Numbered from the stretch's first letter, positions 50,801 to 64,000 are shown. The stretch: DNA of 64,000 nucleotides from Tupaia tana (GCA_026018925.1 JAKSZU010000032.1:496001-560000), one strand, 5' to 3'. Numbers and translations: made by a program. The notes: a model not told the origin generated them from the sequence alone.

Positions 50801-52539
50801 ACAGTTAAACGAACAATAACAGTAGCCCTAAACTTACTCCCTCAAACTAAGTTCAAACCTAACCTAACCTGAAGCCTAAATCAAACCATACACCTAACCC
50901 TAACCCTAGGCGGACACCTTAAGCTCAACCCCAACACTAACCTGGCCCTGACGCTAACTCCAACAGGAACAGTTACCCGAAAACTAACAGTAGCCCTAAA
51001 CTTACTCCCTCAAACTAACTTCAAACCTAACCTAACTTGAAGCCTAACTCAAACCATAGACCTAACCCTAACCCTAGGAGGACACCTGAAACTCAACCAC
51101 AGCCCTAACTAGACCCTGACGCTATCTCCAACCGTAACACTGAACCGAAAACTAAGAGTAGCCCTAAACTTACTCCCTCAAACTAAGTTCAAACCTAACC
51201 TAACCTGAAGCCTAAATGAAACCATAGACCTAACCCTAACCCTAGGCGGACACCTTATGGTTAACCCCCACCATAACCTGACCCTGACGCTTACTCCAAC
51301 CGTAACAGTTAAACGAAAACTAACAATAGCCCTAAACTTACTCCCTCAAACTAAGTTCAAACCTAACCTAACCTGAAGCGTAAATCAAACCATACACCTA
51401 ACCCTAACCCTAGGCGGACACCTTAAGCTCAACCCCAACGCTAACCTGGCCCTGACGCTAACTACAACAGTAACAGTTACCCGAAAACTAACAGTAGCCC
51501 TAAACTTACTCCCTCAATCTAACTTCAAACCTAACCTAATTTGAAGCCTAACTCAAACCATAGACCTAACCCTAACCCTAGGCGGACACCTGAAACTCAA
51601 CCACAACCCCAACCAGACCCTGACGCTATCTCCAACCGTAACACTGAACCGAAAATTAACAGTAGCCCTAAACTGACTCCCTCAAACTAACTTCAAACCT
51701 AACCTAACCTGAAGCCTAAATCAAAGCATACACCTAACCCTAACCCTAGGCGGACACCTTAAGCTCAACCCCAACCCTAACCTGGCCCTGACGCTAACTC
51801 CAACAGTAACAGTTACCCGAAAACTAACAGTAGCCCTAAACTTACTCCCTCAAACTAACTTCAAACCTAACCTAACTTGAAGCCTAACTCAAACCATAGA
51901 CCTAACCCTAACCCTAGGCGGACACCTGAAAATCAACCACAACCCTAACCAGACCCTGACGCTATCTCTAACCGTAACACTGAACCGAAAACTAACAGTA
52001 GCCCTAAACTTACTCCGTCAAACTAAGTTCAAACCTAACCTAACCTGAAGCCTCACTCAAACCACAGACCTAACCCTAACCCTAGGAGGACACCTTAAGC
52101 TCAACCCCAACCCTAAACTGACCCTCACGCTAACTCCAACCATAACACTGTACCGAAAACTAACAGTAGCCCTAAACTTACTCCCTCAAACTAAGTTCAA
52201 ACCTAACCTAACCTGAAGCCTAACTCAAACAATAGACCTAACCCTAACCCTTGGCGGACACCTTAAGTTTGACCCCAACCCTAACCTGACCCTGACGCTT
52301 ACTCCAACCGTAACAGTTAACCGAAAACTAACAGTAGCCCTAAACTTACTCCCTCAAACTAAGTTAAACCTAACCTAACCTGAAGCCTAAATCAAACCAT
52401 ACACATAACCCTAACCCTAGACGGACACCTTAAGCTCAACCCCAAACCTAACCTGACCCTGACGCTTACTCCAACCTTAACAGTTATCCGAAAACTAACA
52501 GTAGCCCTAAACTGACTCCCTCAAACTTAGTTCAAACCT
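47851..52539 (+). repeat. Higher-order repeat D, copy 1 (28 monomers)
   Basis: The offset to the next copy is 4,682 bp up to about 49855 (48081 to 52763, 48561 to 53243, 49261 to 53943) and 5,689 bp after it (50120 to 55809, 52261 to 57950). The value 4,682 equals 28 x 168 minus 22. The visible losses sum to exactly 22: an 18-bp deletion at about 50400, and 1-bp losses near 48655, 48719, 49662 and 52363. Confidence 0.85.
50396..50412 (+). repeat. Monomer lacking three hexamers (telomeric core deleted)
   Basis: The usual CACAG, then three hexamers, then GCGG is reduced to CACAGGCGG. The 18 bases removed include the CCTAACCCTAACC stretch, the most telomere-like part of the unit, and with it two of the three TRF-type sites. 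An AG at each end could have mediated the loss. The same deletion appears at 56087-56103 in copy 2 of this repeat. Confidence 0.85.
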
Positions 52540-55500
52540 AACCTAACCTGAAGCCTAAATCAAACCATACACATAACCCTAACCCTACGCGGACACCTTA
52601 AGCTCAACCCCAAACCTAACCTGACCCTGACGCTTACTCCAACCGTAACAGTTAACCGAAAACTAACAGTAGCCCTAAACTGACTCCCTCAAACTAAGTT
52701 CAAACCTAACCTAACCTGAAGCCTAAATCAAATCATAGACCTAACCCTAACCCTAGGCGGACATCTTATGCTTAGGCCCCACCCTAACCTGACCCTGACT
52801 CTTACTCCAACTGTAACAGTTAACCGAAAACTAACAGTAGCCCTAAACTTACTCCCTCTAACTAACTTCAAACCTAACCTAACCTGAAGCCTAAATCAAA
52901 CCATACACCTAACCCTAACCCTAGGCGGACACCTTAAGCTCAACCCCAACCCTAACTTGGCCCTGACGCTAACTCCAACAGTAACAGTTACCCGAAAACT
53001 AACAGTAGCCCTAAACTTACTCCCTCAAACTAAGTTCAAACCTAACCTAACCTGAAGCCTAAATCAAATCATAGACCTAACCCTAACAATAGGCGGACAG
53101 CTGAAGCTCAACCCCAACCCTAACCTGACCCTGACGCTATCTACAACCGTAACACTGAACCGAAAACTAACAGTAGCCCTAAACTTACTCCCTCAAACTA
53201 AGTTCAAACCTAACCTAACCTGAAGCCTAACTCAAAAAATAGACCTAACAAAAACCCTAGGCGGACACCTTAAGCTTGACCCCAACCCTAACCTGACCCT
53301 GAGGCTAAATTCAACCGTAACACTGAACCAAAAAATACAATAGGCCTAAACTTACTCCCTCAAACGAAGTTCAAACCTAACCTAACCTGAAGCCTAACTC
53401 AACCATAGACCTAACCCTAACCCTAGGCGGACACCTGAATCTCAAACCCAACTCTAACTGGACCATGACGCTAACTCCAACCATAACACTGAACCAAAAA
53501 CTAACAGTAGCCCTAAACTTACTCGCTCAAACTAAGTTCAAACCTAACCTAACCTGAAGCCTAAATCAAATCATACACCTAACCCTAACAATAGGCGGAC
53601 AGTTGAAGCTCAACCCCAACCCTAACCTGACCCTGACGCTATCTCCAACCGTAACACTGAACTGAAAACTAACAGTAGCCCTAAACTTACTCCCTCAAAC
53701 TAAGTTCAAACCTAACCTAACCTGAAGCCTAACTCAAACCACAGACCTAACCCTAACCCTAGGAGGACACCTTAAGCTCAACCCCAACCGTAACCTGAAC
53801 CTCACGCTAACTCCAACCGTAACACTGAACCGAAAACTAACAGTAGCCCTAAACTTACTCCCTCAAACTAAGTTCAAAACTAACCTAACCCGAAGCCTAA
53901 ATGAAACCATAGACCTAACTCTAACCCTAGGCGGACATCTTATTGTTAACCCCCACCATAACCTGACCCTGCTGCTTACTCCAACTGTAACAGTTAAACG
54001 AAAACTAACAGTAGCCCTAAACTTACTCCCTCAAACTAAGTTCAAACCTAACCTAACCTGAAGCCTATCTCAAACCATAGACCTAACCCTAGCCCTAGGC
54101 GGACACCTGAAGCTCAACCCCAACCCTAACCTGACCCTGACGTTATCTCCAACCGTAACACTGAACCGAAAACTAACAATAGCCCTAAACTTACTCCCTC
54201 AAACTAAGTTCAAACCTAACCTAACCTGAAGCCTATCTCAAACAATAGACCTAACCCTAATCCTAGGCGGACACCTTAAGCTTGACCCCAACCCTTACCT
54301 GACCCTGAGGCTAAATTCAACCGTAACACTGAACCAAAAAATACAATAGGCCATAACTTACTCCCTCAAACTAAGTTCAAACCTAACATAACCTGAAGCC
54401 TAACTCAAATCATAGACCTAACCCTAACAATAGGCGGACACCTGAATCTCAACCCCAACCCTAACCTGACCCTGACGCTATCTCCAACCGTAACACTGAA
54501 CCGAAAACTAACAGTAGACCTAAACTTACTCACTCAAACTAAGTTCAAACGTAACCTAACCTGAAGCCTAAATCAAACCACAGACCTAACCGTCACCCTA
54601 AACGGACACCTTAAGCTCAACTCCAACGCTAACCTGACCCTGACGCTATCTCCAACCGTAACACTGAACCGAAAACTAACAGTAGCCCTAAACTTACTCA
54701 CTCAAACTAATTTCAAACGTAACCTAACCTGGAGCCTAAATCAAACCATGGACCTAACCCTAACCCTAGGCAGACACCTCAAGCTAACCCCAACCCTAAC
54801 CTGACCCTGACGCTAACTCCAACCATAATACTGAACCAAAAACTAACAATAGCCCTAAACTTACTCCCTCAAACTAAGTTCACACCTAACCTAACCTGAA
54901 GCCTTAATCAAACCATGCACCTAACCCTAACCCTAGGCAGACACCTTAAGCTCAACCCCAAACCTAACCTGGCCCTGACGCTTACTCCAACCGTAACAGT
55001 TAACCGAAAACTAACAGTAGACCTAAACTGACTCCCTCAAACTAAGTTCAAACCTAACCTAACCTGAAGCCTAAATCAAACAATTCACCTAACACTAACC
55101 CTAGGCGGACAGCTGAAGCTCAAACCCAACCCTAACCTGACCCTCACGCTAACTCCAACCGTAACACTGACCCTAAAATTAACAGTAGCCCTAAACTTAC
55201 TCCCTAAAACTAAGTTAAAACCTAACCTAACCTGAAGCCTATCTCAAACCATAGACCTAACCCTAACCCTAGGCGGACACCTGAAGCTCAACCCCAACCC
55301 TAACCTGACCCTGACGCTATCTCCAACCGTAACACTGAACCGAAAACTAACAGTAGCCCTAAACTTACTCCCTCAAACTAAGTTCAAACCTAACCTAACC
55401 TGAAGCCTAATTCAAACCATAGACCTAACCCTAACCCTAGGCGGACACCTTAAGCTCAACCCCAACCCTAACCGGACCCTCATGCTAACTCCAAACGTAA

Positions 55501-58330
55501 CACTGAACCGAAAACTAACAGTAGCCCTAAACTTACTCCCTCAAACTAAGTTCAATCCTAACCTAACCTGAAGCCTAAATGAAACCATAGACCTAACGCT
55601 AACCCTAGGCCGACACCTTATGCTTAACCCCCACCCTAACCTGACCCTGACGCTTACTCCAACTGTAACAGTTAACCGAAAACTAACAGTAGCCCTAAAC
55701 TTACTCCCTCAAACTAACTTCAAACCTAACCTAACCTGAAGCCTAAATGAAACCAAACACCTAACCTTAAACCTAAGCGGACACGTTAAGCTCAACCCCA
55801 ACCCTAACATGACCCTGACGCTAACTTCAAACGTAACAGTTACCCGAAAATTAACAGTAGCCCTAAACTTACTCCCTCAAACTAAGTTCAAACCTAACCT
55901 AACGAGAAGCCAAAATCAAACCATACACCTAACCCTAACCCTAGGCGGACACCTTAAGCTCAACCCCAACCCTAACCTGGACCTGACGCTATCTCCAACC
56001 GTAACACTGAACCGAAAACTAACACTAGCCCTAAACTTATTCCCTCAAACTAAGTTCAAACCTAACCTAACCTGAAGCCTAACTCAAACCACAGGCGGAA
56101 ACCTTAAGCTTATCCCCAACCCTAATCTGACCCTCACGCTAACTCCAACCATAACACTGAACCGAAAACTAACAGTAGCCCTAAACTTACTCCCTCAAAC
56201 TAACTTCAAACCTAACCTAACCTGAAGCCTAAATTAAACCATACACCTATCCCTAACCCTAGGCGGACACCTTAAGCTCAACCCCAACCCTAACTTGACC
56301 TCCAGGCTAACCCCAACCGTATCACTGAACCGAAAACTAAGAGTAGTCCTCAACTTACTCCCTCAAACTAAGTTCAATCCTAACCTAACCTGAAGCCTAA
56401 ATGAAACCATAGACCTAACCCTAACCCTAGGCGGACACCTTATGGTTAAACCCAACCATAACTTGACCCTGACGCTTACTCCAACCGTAACAGTTAAACG
56501 AACAATAACAGTAGCCCTAAACTTACTCCCTCAAACTAAGTTCAAACCTAACCTAACCTGAAGCCTAAATCAAACCATACACCTAACCCTAACCCTAGGC
56601 GGACACCTTAAGCTCAACCCCAACCCTAACCTGGCCCTGACGCTAACTCCAACAGGAACAGTTACCCGAAAACTAACAGTAGCCCTAAACTTACTCCCTC
56701 AAACTAACTTCAAACCTAACCTAACTTGAAGCCTAACTCAAACCATAGACCTAACCCTAACCCTAGGAGGACACCTGAAACTCAACCACAGCCCTAACTA
56801 GACCCTGACGCTATCTCCAACCGTAACACTGAACCGAAAACTAAGAGTAGCCCTAAACTTACTCCCTCAAACTAAGTTCAAACCTAACCTAACCTGAAGC
56901 CTAAATGAAACCATAGACCTAACCCTAACCCTAGGCGGACACCTTATGGTTAACCCCCACCATAACCTGACCCTGACGCTTACTCCAACCGTAACAGTTA
57001 AACGAAAACTAACAGTAGCCCTAAACTTACTCCCTCAAACTAAGTTCAAACCTAACCTAACCTGAAGCCTAAATCAAACCATACACCTAACCCTAACCCT
57101 AGGCGGACACCTTAAGCTCAACCCCAACCCTAACCTGGCCCTGACGCTAACTACAACAGTAACAGTTACCCGAAAACTAACAGTAGCCCTAAACTTACTC
57201 CCTCAATCTAACTTCAAACCTAACCTAATTTGAAGCCTAACTCAAACCATAGACCTAACCCTAACCCTAGGCGGACACCTGAAACTCAACCACAACCCTA
57301 ACCAGACCCTGACGCTATCTCCAACCGTAACACTGAACCGAAAATTAACAGTAGCCCTAAACTGACTCCCTCAAACTAACTTCAAACCTAACCTAACCTG
57401 AAGCCTAAATCAAAGCATACACCTAACCCTAACCCTAGGCGGACACCTTAAGCTCAACCCCAACCCTAACCTGGCCCTGACGCTAACTCCAACAGTAACA
57501 GTTACCCGAAAACTAACAGTAGCCCTAAACTTACTCCCTCAAACTAACTTCAAACCTAACCTAACTTGAAGCCTAACTCAAACCATAGACCCAACCCTAA
57601 CCCTAGGCGGACACCTGAAACTCAACCACAACCCTAACCAGACCCTGACGCTATCTCTAACCGTAACACTGAACCGAAAACTAACAGTAGCCCTAAACTT
57701 ACTCCGTCAAACTAAGTTCAAACCTAACCTAACCTGAAGCCTCACTCAAACCACAGACCTAACCCTAACCCTAGGAGGACACCTTAAGCTCAACCCCAAC
57801 CCTAAACTGACCCTCACGCTAACTCCAACCATAACACTGTACCGAAAACTAACAGTAGCCCTAAACTTACTCCCTCAAACTAAGTTCAAACCTAACCTAA
57901 CCTGAAGCCTAACTCAAACAATAGACCTAACCCTAACCCTTGGCGGACACCTTAAGTTTGACCCCAACCCTAACCTGACCCTGACGCTTACTCCAACCGT
58001 AACAGTTAACCGAAAACTAACAGTAGCCCTAAACTTACTCCCTCAAACTAAGTTAAACCTAACCTAACCTGAAGCCTAAATCAAACCATACACATAACCC
58101 TAACCCTAGACGGACAACTTAAGCTCAACCCCAAACCTAACCTGACCCTGACGCTTACTCCAACCTTAACAGTTATCTGAAAACTAACAGTAGCCCTAAA
58201 CTGACTCCCTCAAACTTAGTTCAAACCTAACCTAACCTGAAGCCTAAATCAAACCATACACATAACCCTAACCCTACGCGGACACCTTAAGCTCAACCCC
58301 AAACCTAACCTGACCCTGACGCTTACTCCA
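52540..58330 (+). repeat. Higher-order repeat D, copy 2 (34 monomers)
   Basis: Matches copy 1 but contains six additional monomers at about 54537-55545, which resemble 36590-37270 (AACGGACACC and CTCAACTCC variants). The period here, 5,689 bp, equals 34 x 168 minus 23. The extra base lost relative to copy 1 is AAGCTAACCCC near 54781. After about 58330 the sequence changes to monomers like those at 38217 onward. Confidence 0.83.
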
Positions 58331-61300
58331 ACCTTAACAGTTAACCGAAAACTAACAATAGCCCTAAACTTACTCCCTCAAACTAACTTCAAACCTAACC
58401 TAACCTGAAGCCTAAATCAAACCATACACCTAACCCTAACCCTAGGCGGACACCTTAAGCTCAACCCCAACCCTAACCTGGCCCTGACGCTAAATCCAAC
58501 AGTAACAGTTACCCGAAAACAAACAGTAGCCCTAAACTTACTCCCTCAAACTAACTTCCAACCTAACCTAATTTGAAGCCTATCTCAAACCATAGACCTA
58601 ACCCTAACCCTAGGCGGACATCTGAAACTCAACCACAACCCTAACCAGACCCTGACGCTATCTCTACCCGTAACCCTGAACCGAAAACTAACAGTAGCCC
58701 TAAACTTACTCCCTCAAACTAAGTTCAAACCTAACCTAACCTGAAGCCTAAATGAAACCATAGACCTAACCCTAACCCTAGGCGGACACCTTATGCTTAA
58801 CCCCCACCCTAACCTGACCCTGACGCTTACTCCAACCGTAACAGTTAAACAAAAACTAACAGTAGCCCTAAACTTACTCCCTCAAACTAAGTTCAAACCT
58901 AACCTAACCTGAAGCCTAACTCAAACAATAGACCTAACCCTAACCCTAGGCGGACACCTTAAGCTTAACCCCAACCCTAACCTGACCCTGAGGCTAAATC
59001 GAACCTTAACACTGAACGGAAAACTAACAGTGGCCCTAAACTTACTCCCTCAAACTAAGTTCAATCCTAACCTAACCTGAAGCCTAAATGAAACCATAGA
59101 CCTAACCCTAATCCTAGGCGGACTCCTTATGCTTAACCCCCACCCTAACCTGACCCTGACGCTTACTCCAACCTTAACAGTTAAACGAAAACTAACAGTA
59201 GCCCTAAACTTACTCCCTCAAAATAAGTTCAAACCTAACCTAACCTGAAGCCTAAATCAAACCATACACCTAACCCTAACCCTAGGCGGACATCTTAAGC
59301 TCATCCCCAAACCTAACCTGACCCTGACGCTTACTCCAACTGCAACAGTTAACCGAAAACTAACAGTAGCCCTAAACTTACTCCCTCAAACTAACTTCAA
59401 ACCTAACCTAACCTGATGCCTAAATCAAACCATACACCTAACCCTAACCCTAGGCGGACACCTGAAGCTCAATCACAACCCTAAACTGACTCTGAAGCTA
59501 TCTCCAACTGTAACACTGAACCGAAAACTAACAGTACCCCAAAACTTACTCCCTCAAACTAAGTTCTAACCTAACCTAACCTGTAGCCTAACTCAAACCA
59601 CAAACCTAACCCTAACCCTAGGAGGACACCTTAAGCTCAACCCCAACCCTAAACTTACCCTCACGCTAACTCCAACCGTAACACTTAACCGAAAACTAAC
59701 AGTAGCGCTAAACTTACTCCCTCAAACTAAGTTCAAACCTAACCTAACCTGAAGCCTACCTCAAACAATAGACCTAACCCTAAACCTAGGCGGACACCTT
59801 AAGCTTGACCCCAACCCTAACCTGACCCTGAGGCTAAATTCAACCGTAACACTGAACCAAAAAATACAATAGGCCTAAACTTACTCCCTCAAAATAAGTT
59901 CAAACCTAACCTAACCTGAAGCCTAACTCAAACCATAGACCTAACCCTAACCCTAGGCGGACACCTGAATCTCAACCCCAACCCTAACTTGACCCTCACG
60001 CTATCTCCAACCGTAACACTGAAACGAAAACTAACAGTAGCTCTAAACTTACTCCCTCAAACTAAGTTCAAACCTAACCTAACCTGAAGCCTACCTCAAA
60101 CCACAGACCTAACCCTAACCCTAGGCGGACACCTTAAGCTCAACCCCAACCGTAACCTGACCCTCACGCTAACTCCAACCGTAACACTGAACCGAAAACT
60201 AAGAGTAGCCCTAAACTTACTCCCTCAAACTAAGTTCAAACCTAACCTAACCTGAATCCTAAATCAAACCATACACCTAACCTTAACCCTAGGTGGACAC
60301 ATTAAGCTCAACCCCAAACCTAACCTGACCCTGACGCTTACTCCAACCGTAACAGTTAAGCGAAAACTAACAATAGCCCTAAACTGATTCCCTCAAACTA
60401 AGTTCAAACCTAACCTAACCTGAAGCCTAAATCAAATCATAGACCTAACCCTAAACGTAGGCGGACACCTTATGCTTAACCCCCACCCTACCCTGACCAT
60501 GACGCTTACTCCAACTGTAACAGTTAACCGAAAACTAACAGTAGCCTTAAACTTACTCCCTCAAACTAACTTCAAACCTAACCTAACCTGAAGCCTAAAT
60601 CAAACCATACACCTAACCCTAAACCTAGGCGGACACCTTAAGCTTAACCCCAACCCTAACCTGACCCTGAGGCTAAATCGAACCTTAACACTGAACCGAA
60701 AACTAACAGTGGCCCTAAACTTACTCCCTCAAACTAAGTTCAAACCTAACCTAACCTGAAGCCTAAATCAAACCATACACCTAACCCTAACCCTAGGTGG
60801 ACACCTTAAGCTCAACCCCAAACCTAACCTGACCCTGACGCTTACTCCAACCGTAACAGTTAACTGAAAACTTACAGTAGCCCTAAACTGACTCCCTCAA
60901 ACTAAGTTCAAACCTAACCTAACCTGAAGCCTAAATCAAATCATAGACCTAACCCTAATCCTAGGCGGACACCTTATGCTTAACCCCCACCCTAACCTGA
61001 CCCTGACGCTTACTCCAACTGTAACAGTTAACCGAAAACTAACAGTAGCCCTAAACTTACTCCCTCAAACTAACTTCAAACCTAACCTAACCTGAATCCT
61101 AAATCAAACCATACACCTAACCCTAACCCTAGGCGAATACCTTAAGCTCAACCCCAACCCTAACCTGGCCCTGACGCTAACTCCAACAGTAACAGTTACC
61201 CGAAAAATAACAGTAGCCCTAAACTTACTCCCTCAAACTAACTTCAAACCTAACCTAACTTGAAGCCTAACTCAAACTATAGACCTAACCCTAACCCTAG

Positions 61301-62968
61301 GCGGACACCTGAAACTCAACCACAACCCTAACAAGACCCTGACGCTATCTCCAACCGTAACACTGAACCGAAAACTAACAGTACCCCAAAACTTACTCCC
61401 TCAAACTAAGTTCAAACCTAACCTTACCTGAAGCCTAACTCAAACAATAGACCTAACCCTAACCCTAGGCGGACACCTTAAGCTTGACCCCAACCCTAAC
61501 CTGACCCTGAGGCTAAATTCAACCGTAACACTGAACCGAAAAATACAATAGGCCTAAACTTACTCCCTCAAACTAAGTTCAAACCTAACCTAACCTGAAG
61601 CCTAACTCAAACCATAGACCTAAACCTAACCCTAGGTGGATACCTGAATCTCAACCCCAACCCTAACTTGACCATGACGCTATCTCCAACCGTAACACTG
61701 AAATGAAAACTAACAGTAGCCCTAAACTTACTCCCTCAAACTAAGTTCAAACCTAACCTAACCTAAAGCCTAACTCAAACCACAGACATAACCCTAACCC
61801 TAGGTGGACACCTTAAACTCAACCCCAACCCTAACCTGACCCTCACGCTAACTCCAACCGTAACACTGAACCGAAAACTAACAGTAGACCTAAACTTACT
61901 CCCTCAAACTAAGTTCAAACCTAACCTAACCTGAAGCCTAACTCATACAATAGACCTAACCCTAACCCTAGGCGGACACCTTAAGCTTAACCCCAACCCT
62001 AACCTGACCCTGAGGCTAAATCCAACCGTAACACTGAACCGAAAACTAACAGTAGCCGTAAAATTACTGCCTCAAACTAAGTTCAATCCTAACGGAACCT
62101 GAAGCCTAAATGAAACCATAGACCTAACCCTAACCCTATGCGGACACCTTATGCTTAACCCCCACCCTAACCTGACCCTGACGCTTACTCCAACCGTAAC
62201 AGTTAAACGAAAACTAACAGTAGCCCTAAACTTACTCCCTCAAACTAAGTTCAAACCTAACCTAACCTGAATCCTAAATCAAACCATACACCTAACCCTA
62301 ACCCTAGGTGGACACCTTAAGCTCAACTCCAAACCTAACCTGACCCTGACGCTTACTCCAACCGTAACAGTTAACCGAAAACTAACAGTAGCCCTAAACT
62401 GATTCCCTCAAACTAAGTTCAAACCTAACCTAACCTGAAGCCTAAATCAAATCATAGAACTAACCCTAAACGTAGGCGGACACCTTATGCTTATCCCCCA
62501 ACCTACCCTGACCATGACGCTTACTCCAACTGTAACAGTTAACCGAAAACTAACAGTAGCCCTAAACTTACTCCCTCAAACTAACTTCAAACCTATCCTA
62601 ACCTGAAGCCTAAATCAAACCATACACCTAACCCTAACCCTCGGCGGACACCTTTTGCTTAACCCCCACCCTAACCTGACCCTGACGCTTACTCCAACCG
62701 TAACAGTTAAACGAAAACTAACAGTAGCCCTAAACTTACTCTCTCAAACTAACTTCAAACCTAACCTAACTTGAAGCCTAACTCAAACCATAGACCTAAC
62801 CCTAACCCTAGGCGGACACCTGAAACTCAACCACAACCCTAACCAGACCCTGACGCTATCTCCAACCGTAACACTGAACCGAAAACTAACAGTAGCCCTA
62901 AACTTACTCCCTCAAACTAAGTTCAAACCTAACCTAACCTGAAGCCTAACTCAAACCATAGACCTAAC
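58331..62968 (+). repeat. Mosaic monomers with a 12-monomer repeat, up to LTR copy 3
   Basis: The first part continues like 38217-38600. From 58740 to 59400 it resembles the dimer-type monomers at 785-1400. A 2,015-bp repeat (12 x 168 minus 1) links about 60210-60625 with 62225-62640; a shared marker is CTGATTCCCTC at 60384 and 62399. The last 210-230 bp before the LTR match those before LTR copies 1 and 2. Further upstream the monomer types differ. Confidence 0.7.
62963..62968 (+). repeat. Left target-site duplication of LTR copy 3 (CCTAAC)
   Basis: Same monomer hexamer as at the other two copies. The right side lies beyond the window. Confidence 0.75.
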
Positions 62969-64000
62969 TGCTGGGACCATGCAGTTAACACAGGCTGAGT
63001 ATGAAAGAACTGCCCCTCGTGCCTAGAGCAAGGACTCGGCTGAGGAGAACTGTTTGCAAGGTCAACAGTTTTACGAGTTCTGGACCTCACGAATTGTGTT
63101 GCTGTACTGTCCTGCACTCAATTTCTCTGCCATGGGCCTTATTGCCATACCCCAGTACCCCATAAAGGCACCCCCAGCCTTACTATAATTTTTACAATAA
63201 TCCTGAAAGAATGCGGATCCACTAAGGCGGCAGCTGCGTAGGGCGGCGGCTGCGAACAGGAGTTACTACCATTAGACTCACCCCACCTTCCTAGAAAATG
63301 TCTACAGAGAATGCTACATTCACTTCTCCTACTAGGGATTACATAGATAAGCATTAGAAAGGTCTGAGTTAAAGCTACTAATGGGCAAAACGACCTCAGT
63401 AGCCGAGAGGGACTCGGGGACTCATCCTTGAGGTGCTGTTACCCCAAAGACCGTAAGCCACCCTTACTCTCAGGACAAGGGCCAATTGTCATTCCCCAAG
63501 CCACAGTCATTAGCAGCATGTAGAGGGTCCCAAGTACACAGCAACCTTCAGCTACTCACAAGACCACATTCCTTTCCTATGTAGACTCACCCTCTTAGCT
63601 ATAGACTACCCCAGAGATAACATAAGTATTTCACTTTAGTATATACTAACCTTGTCTTTACTAAACCAGACAGGATTTATTTCTAGTAATTGCTACCACC
63701 CTAGCCTGAAGCTAAAGTTCTCAAAAGGCTGACCTGAGGCCAATCTGGGACTAAAGTGATCAAGCTGGTCTGACTGAAGTGGTCAAGATTCCTGGGAGCC
63801 CTCTCATCCAAAGACCCTCCCTGGTAATCAAGATCAAAGAAGAGAATACACCTGAAAAATGGACTTCCTTGTTCTAAAAATTATGACTGTTTATACCTAA
63901 ACAAAACAGATGTCATGTTTTATGATTATTGTTCCTATATTTTGAATGCCTTACCTTTTAGAGCAAAATGTTTCACTTACTTCCCTTCACCCATCCCACT
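62969..64000 (+). mobile_element. Solo LTR, copy 3 (5' 1,032 bp, cut by window end)
   Basis: The same element at the same base of the monomer. I count nine substitutions against copies 1 and 2 over 1,032 bp: at 62982, 63038, 63268, 63303, 63391, 63483, 63741, 63870 and 63959. That is about 0.9 percent, against a single difference between copies 1 and 2. This copy therefore separated earlier. Its 3' side, with the TATA/AATAAA signal, is outside the window, so whether it is solo or followed by internal retroviral sequence cannot be seen. Confidence 0.85.

Larger units (their letters stand above)
30758..62968 (+). repeat. 168-bp satellite array, right segment
   Basis: About 192 monomers between LTR copies 2 and 3, all in one orientation. 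The segment contains the end of block B copy 2, a 9-monomer repeat, a mosaic, a 30/27-monomer repeat, a 28/34-monomer repeat and a final mosaic. No gene, tRNA, other transposon or unique sequence was seen anywhere in these 32 kb. Confidence 0.95.

Noticed and set aside
1-62968. Primate alpha satellite or another known centromeric satellite
   Set aside because: The period is 168 bp, not 171, composition is strongly strand-biased toward C, and I found no CENP-B box (TTCG...CGGG) in the monomers.

Overview
The window is almost entirely one tandem satellite array, and I see no protein-coding or RNA gene. The repeat unit is 168 bp with a very strict period; the CCTAGG landmark falls at 113, 281, 449, 617, 785, 953 and 1121. 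It is C-rich on the + strand from end to end, with no inversion. The unit divides into exactly 28 hexamers, many still close to CCTAAC or CCCTAA. I infer that it is a diverged, re-amplified block of the vertebrate telomere repeat (TTAGGG on the - strand). By arithmetic about 360 monomers are present. The TTAGGG ancestry and the LTR-type insertions suggest a vertebrate, most likely a mammal, at a subtelomeric, interstitial-telomeric or pericentromeric heterochromatin block. I cannot name the species.

The only other sequence is a 1,215-bp element at 16387-17601 and 29543-30757, and cut by the window end at 62969-64000. Its ends form a short inverted repeat (TGCTGGG...CCCGGCA), it is flanked by a 6-bp target duplication, and it has an overlapping TATA/AATAAA signal near its 3' side. 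I read it as a solo LTR of an endogenous retrovirus with no internal genes. All three copies sit at the same base of the monomer, so one insertion has been multiplied by later duplication of the satellite.

Layout: 1-1530 mixed monomers with a dimer pattern. 1530-11600 a 26-monomer higher-order repeat (period 4,361 bp, about 2.2 copies) with a 7-monomer sub-repeat. 12300-34106 an 8.6-kb tandem duplication carrying LTR copies 1 and 2, with a second 4.37-kb duplication nested across its junction. 34107-36415 a 9-monomer repeat. 36416-38264 a mosaic. 38265-47560 a 30/27-monomer repeat. 47851-58330 a 28/34-monomer repeat. 58330-62968 a mosaic with a 12-monomer repeat, then LTR copy 3.

Most period lengths can be accounted for to the base as whole monomers plus visible 1-bp, 6-bp or 18-bp indels. 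This points to unequal exchange in monomer register. The nearest thing to an undescribed system is the monomer itself: a 168-bp unit, close to chromatosome length, that keeps three TRF-type telomere-protein core sites at fixed positions. Species assignment, function and transcription cannot be settled from sequence alone. Higher-order boundaries were placed by eye and are good to roughly 30-50 bp.
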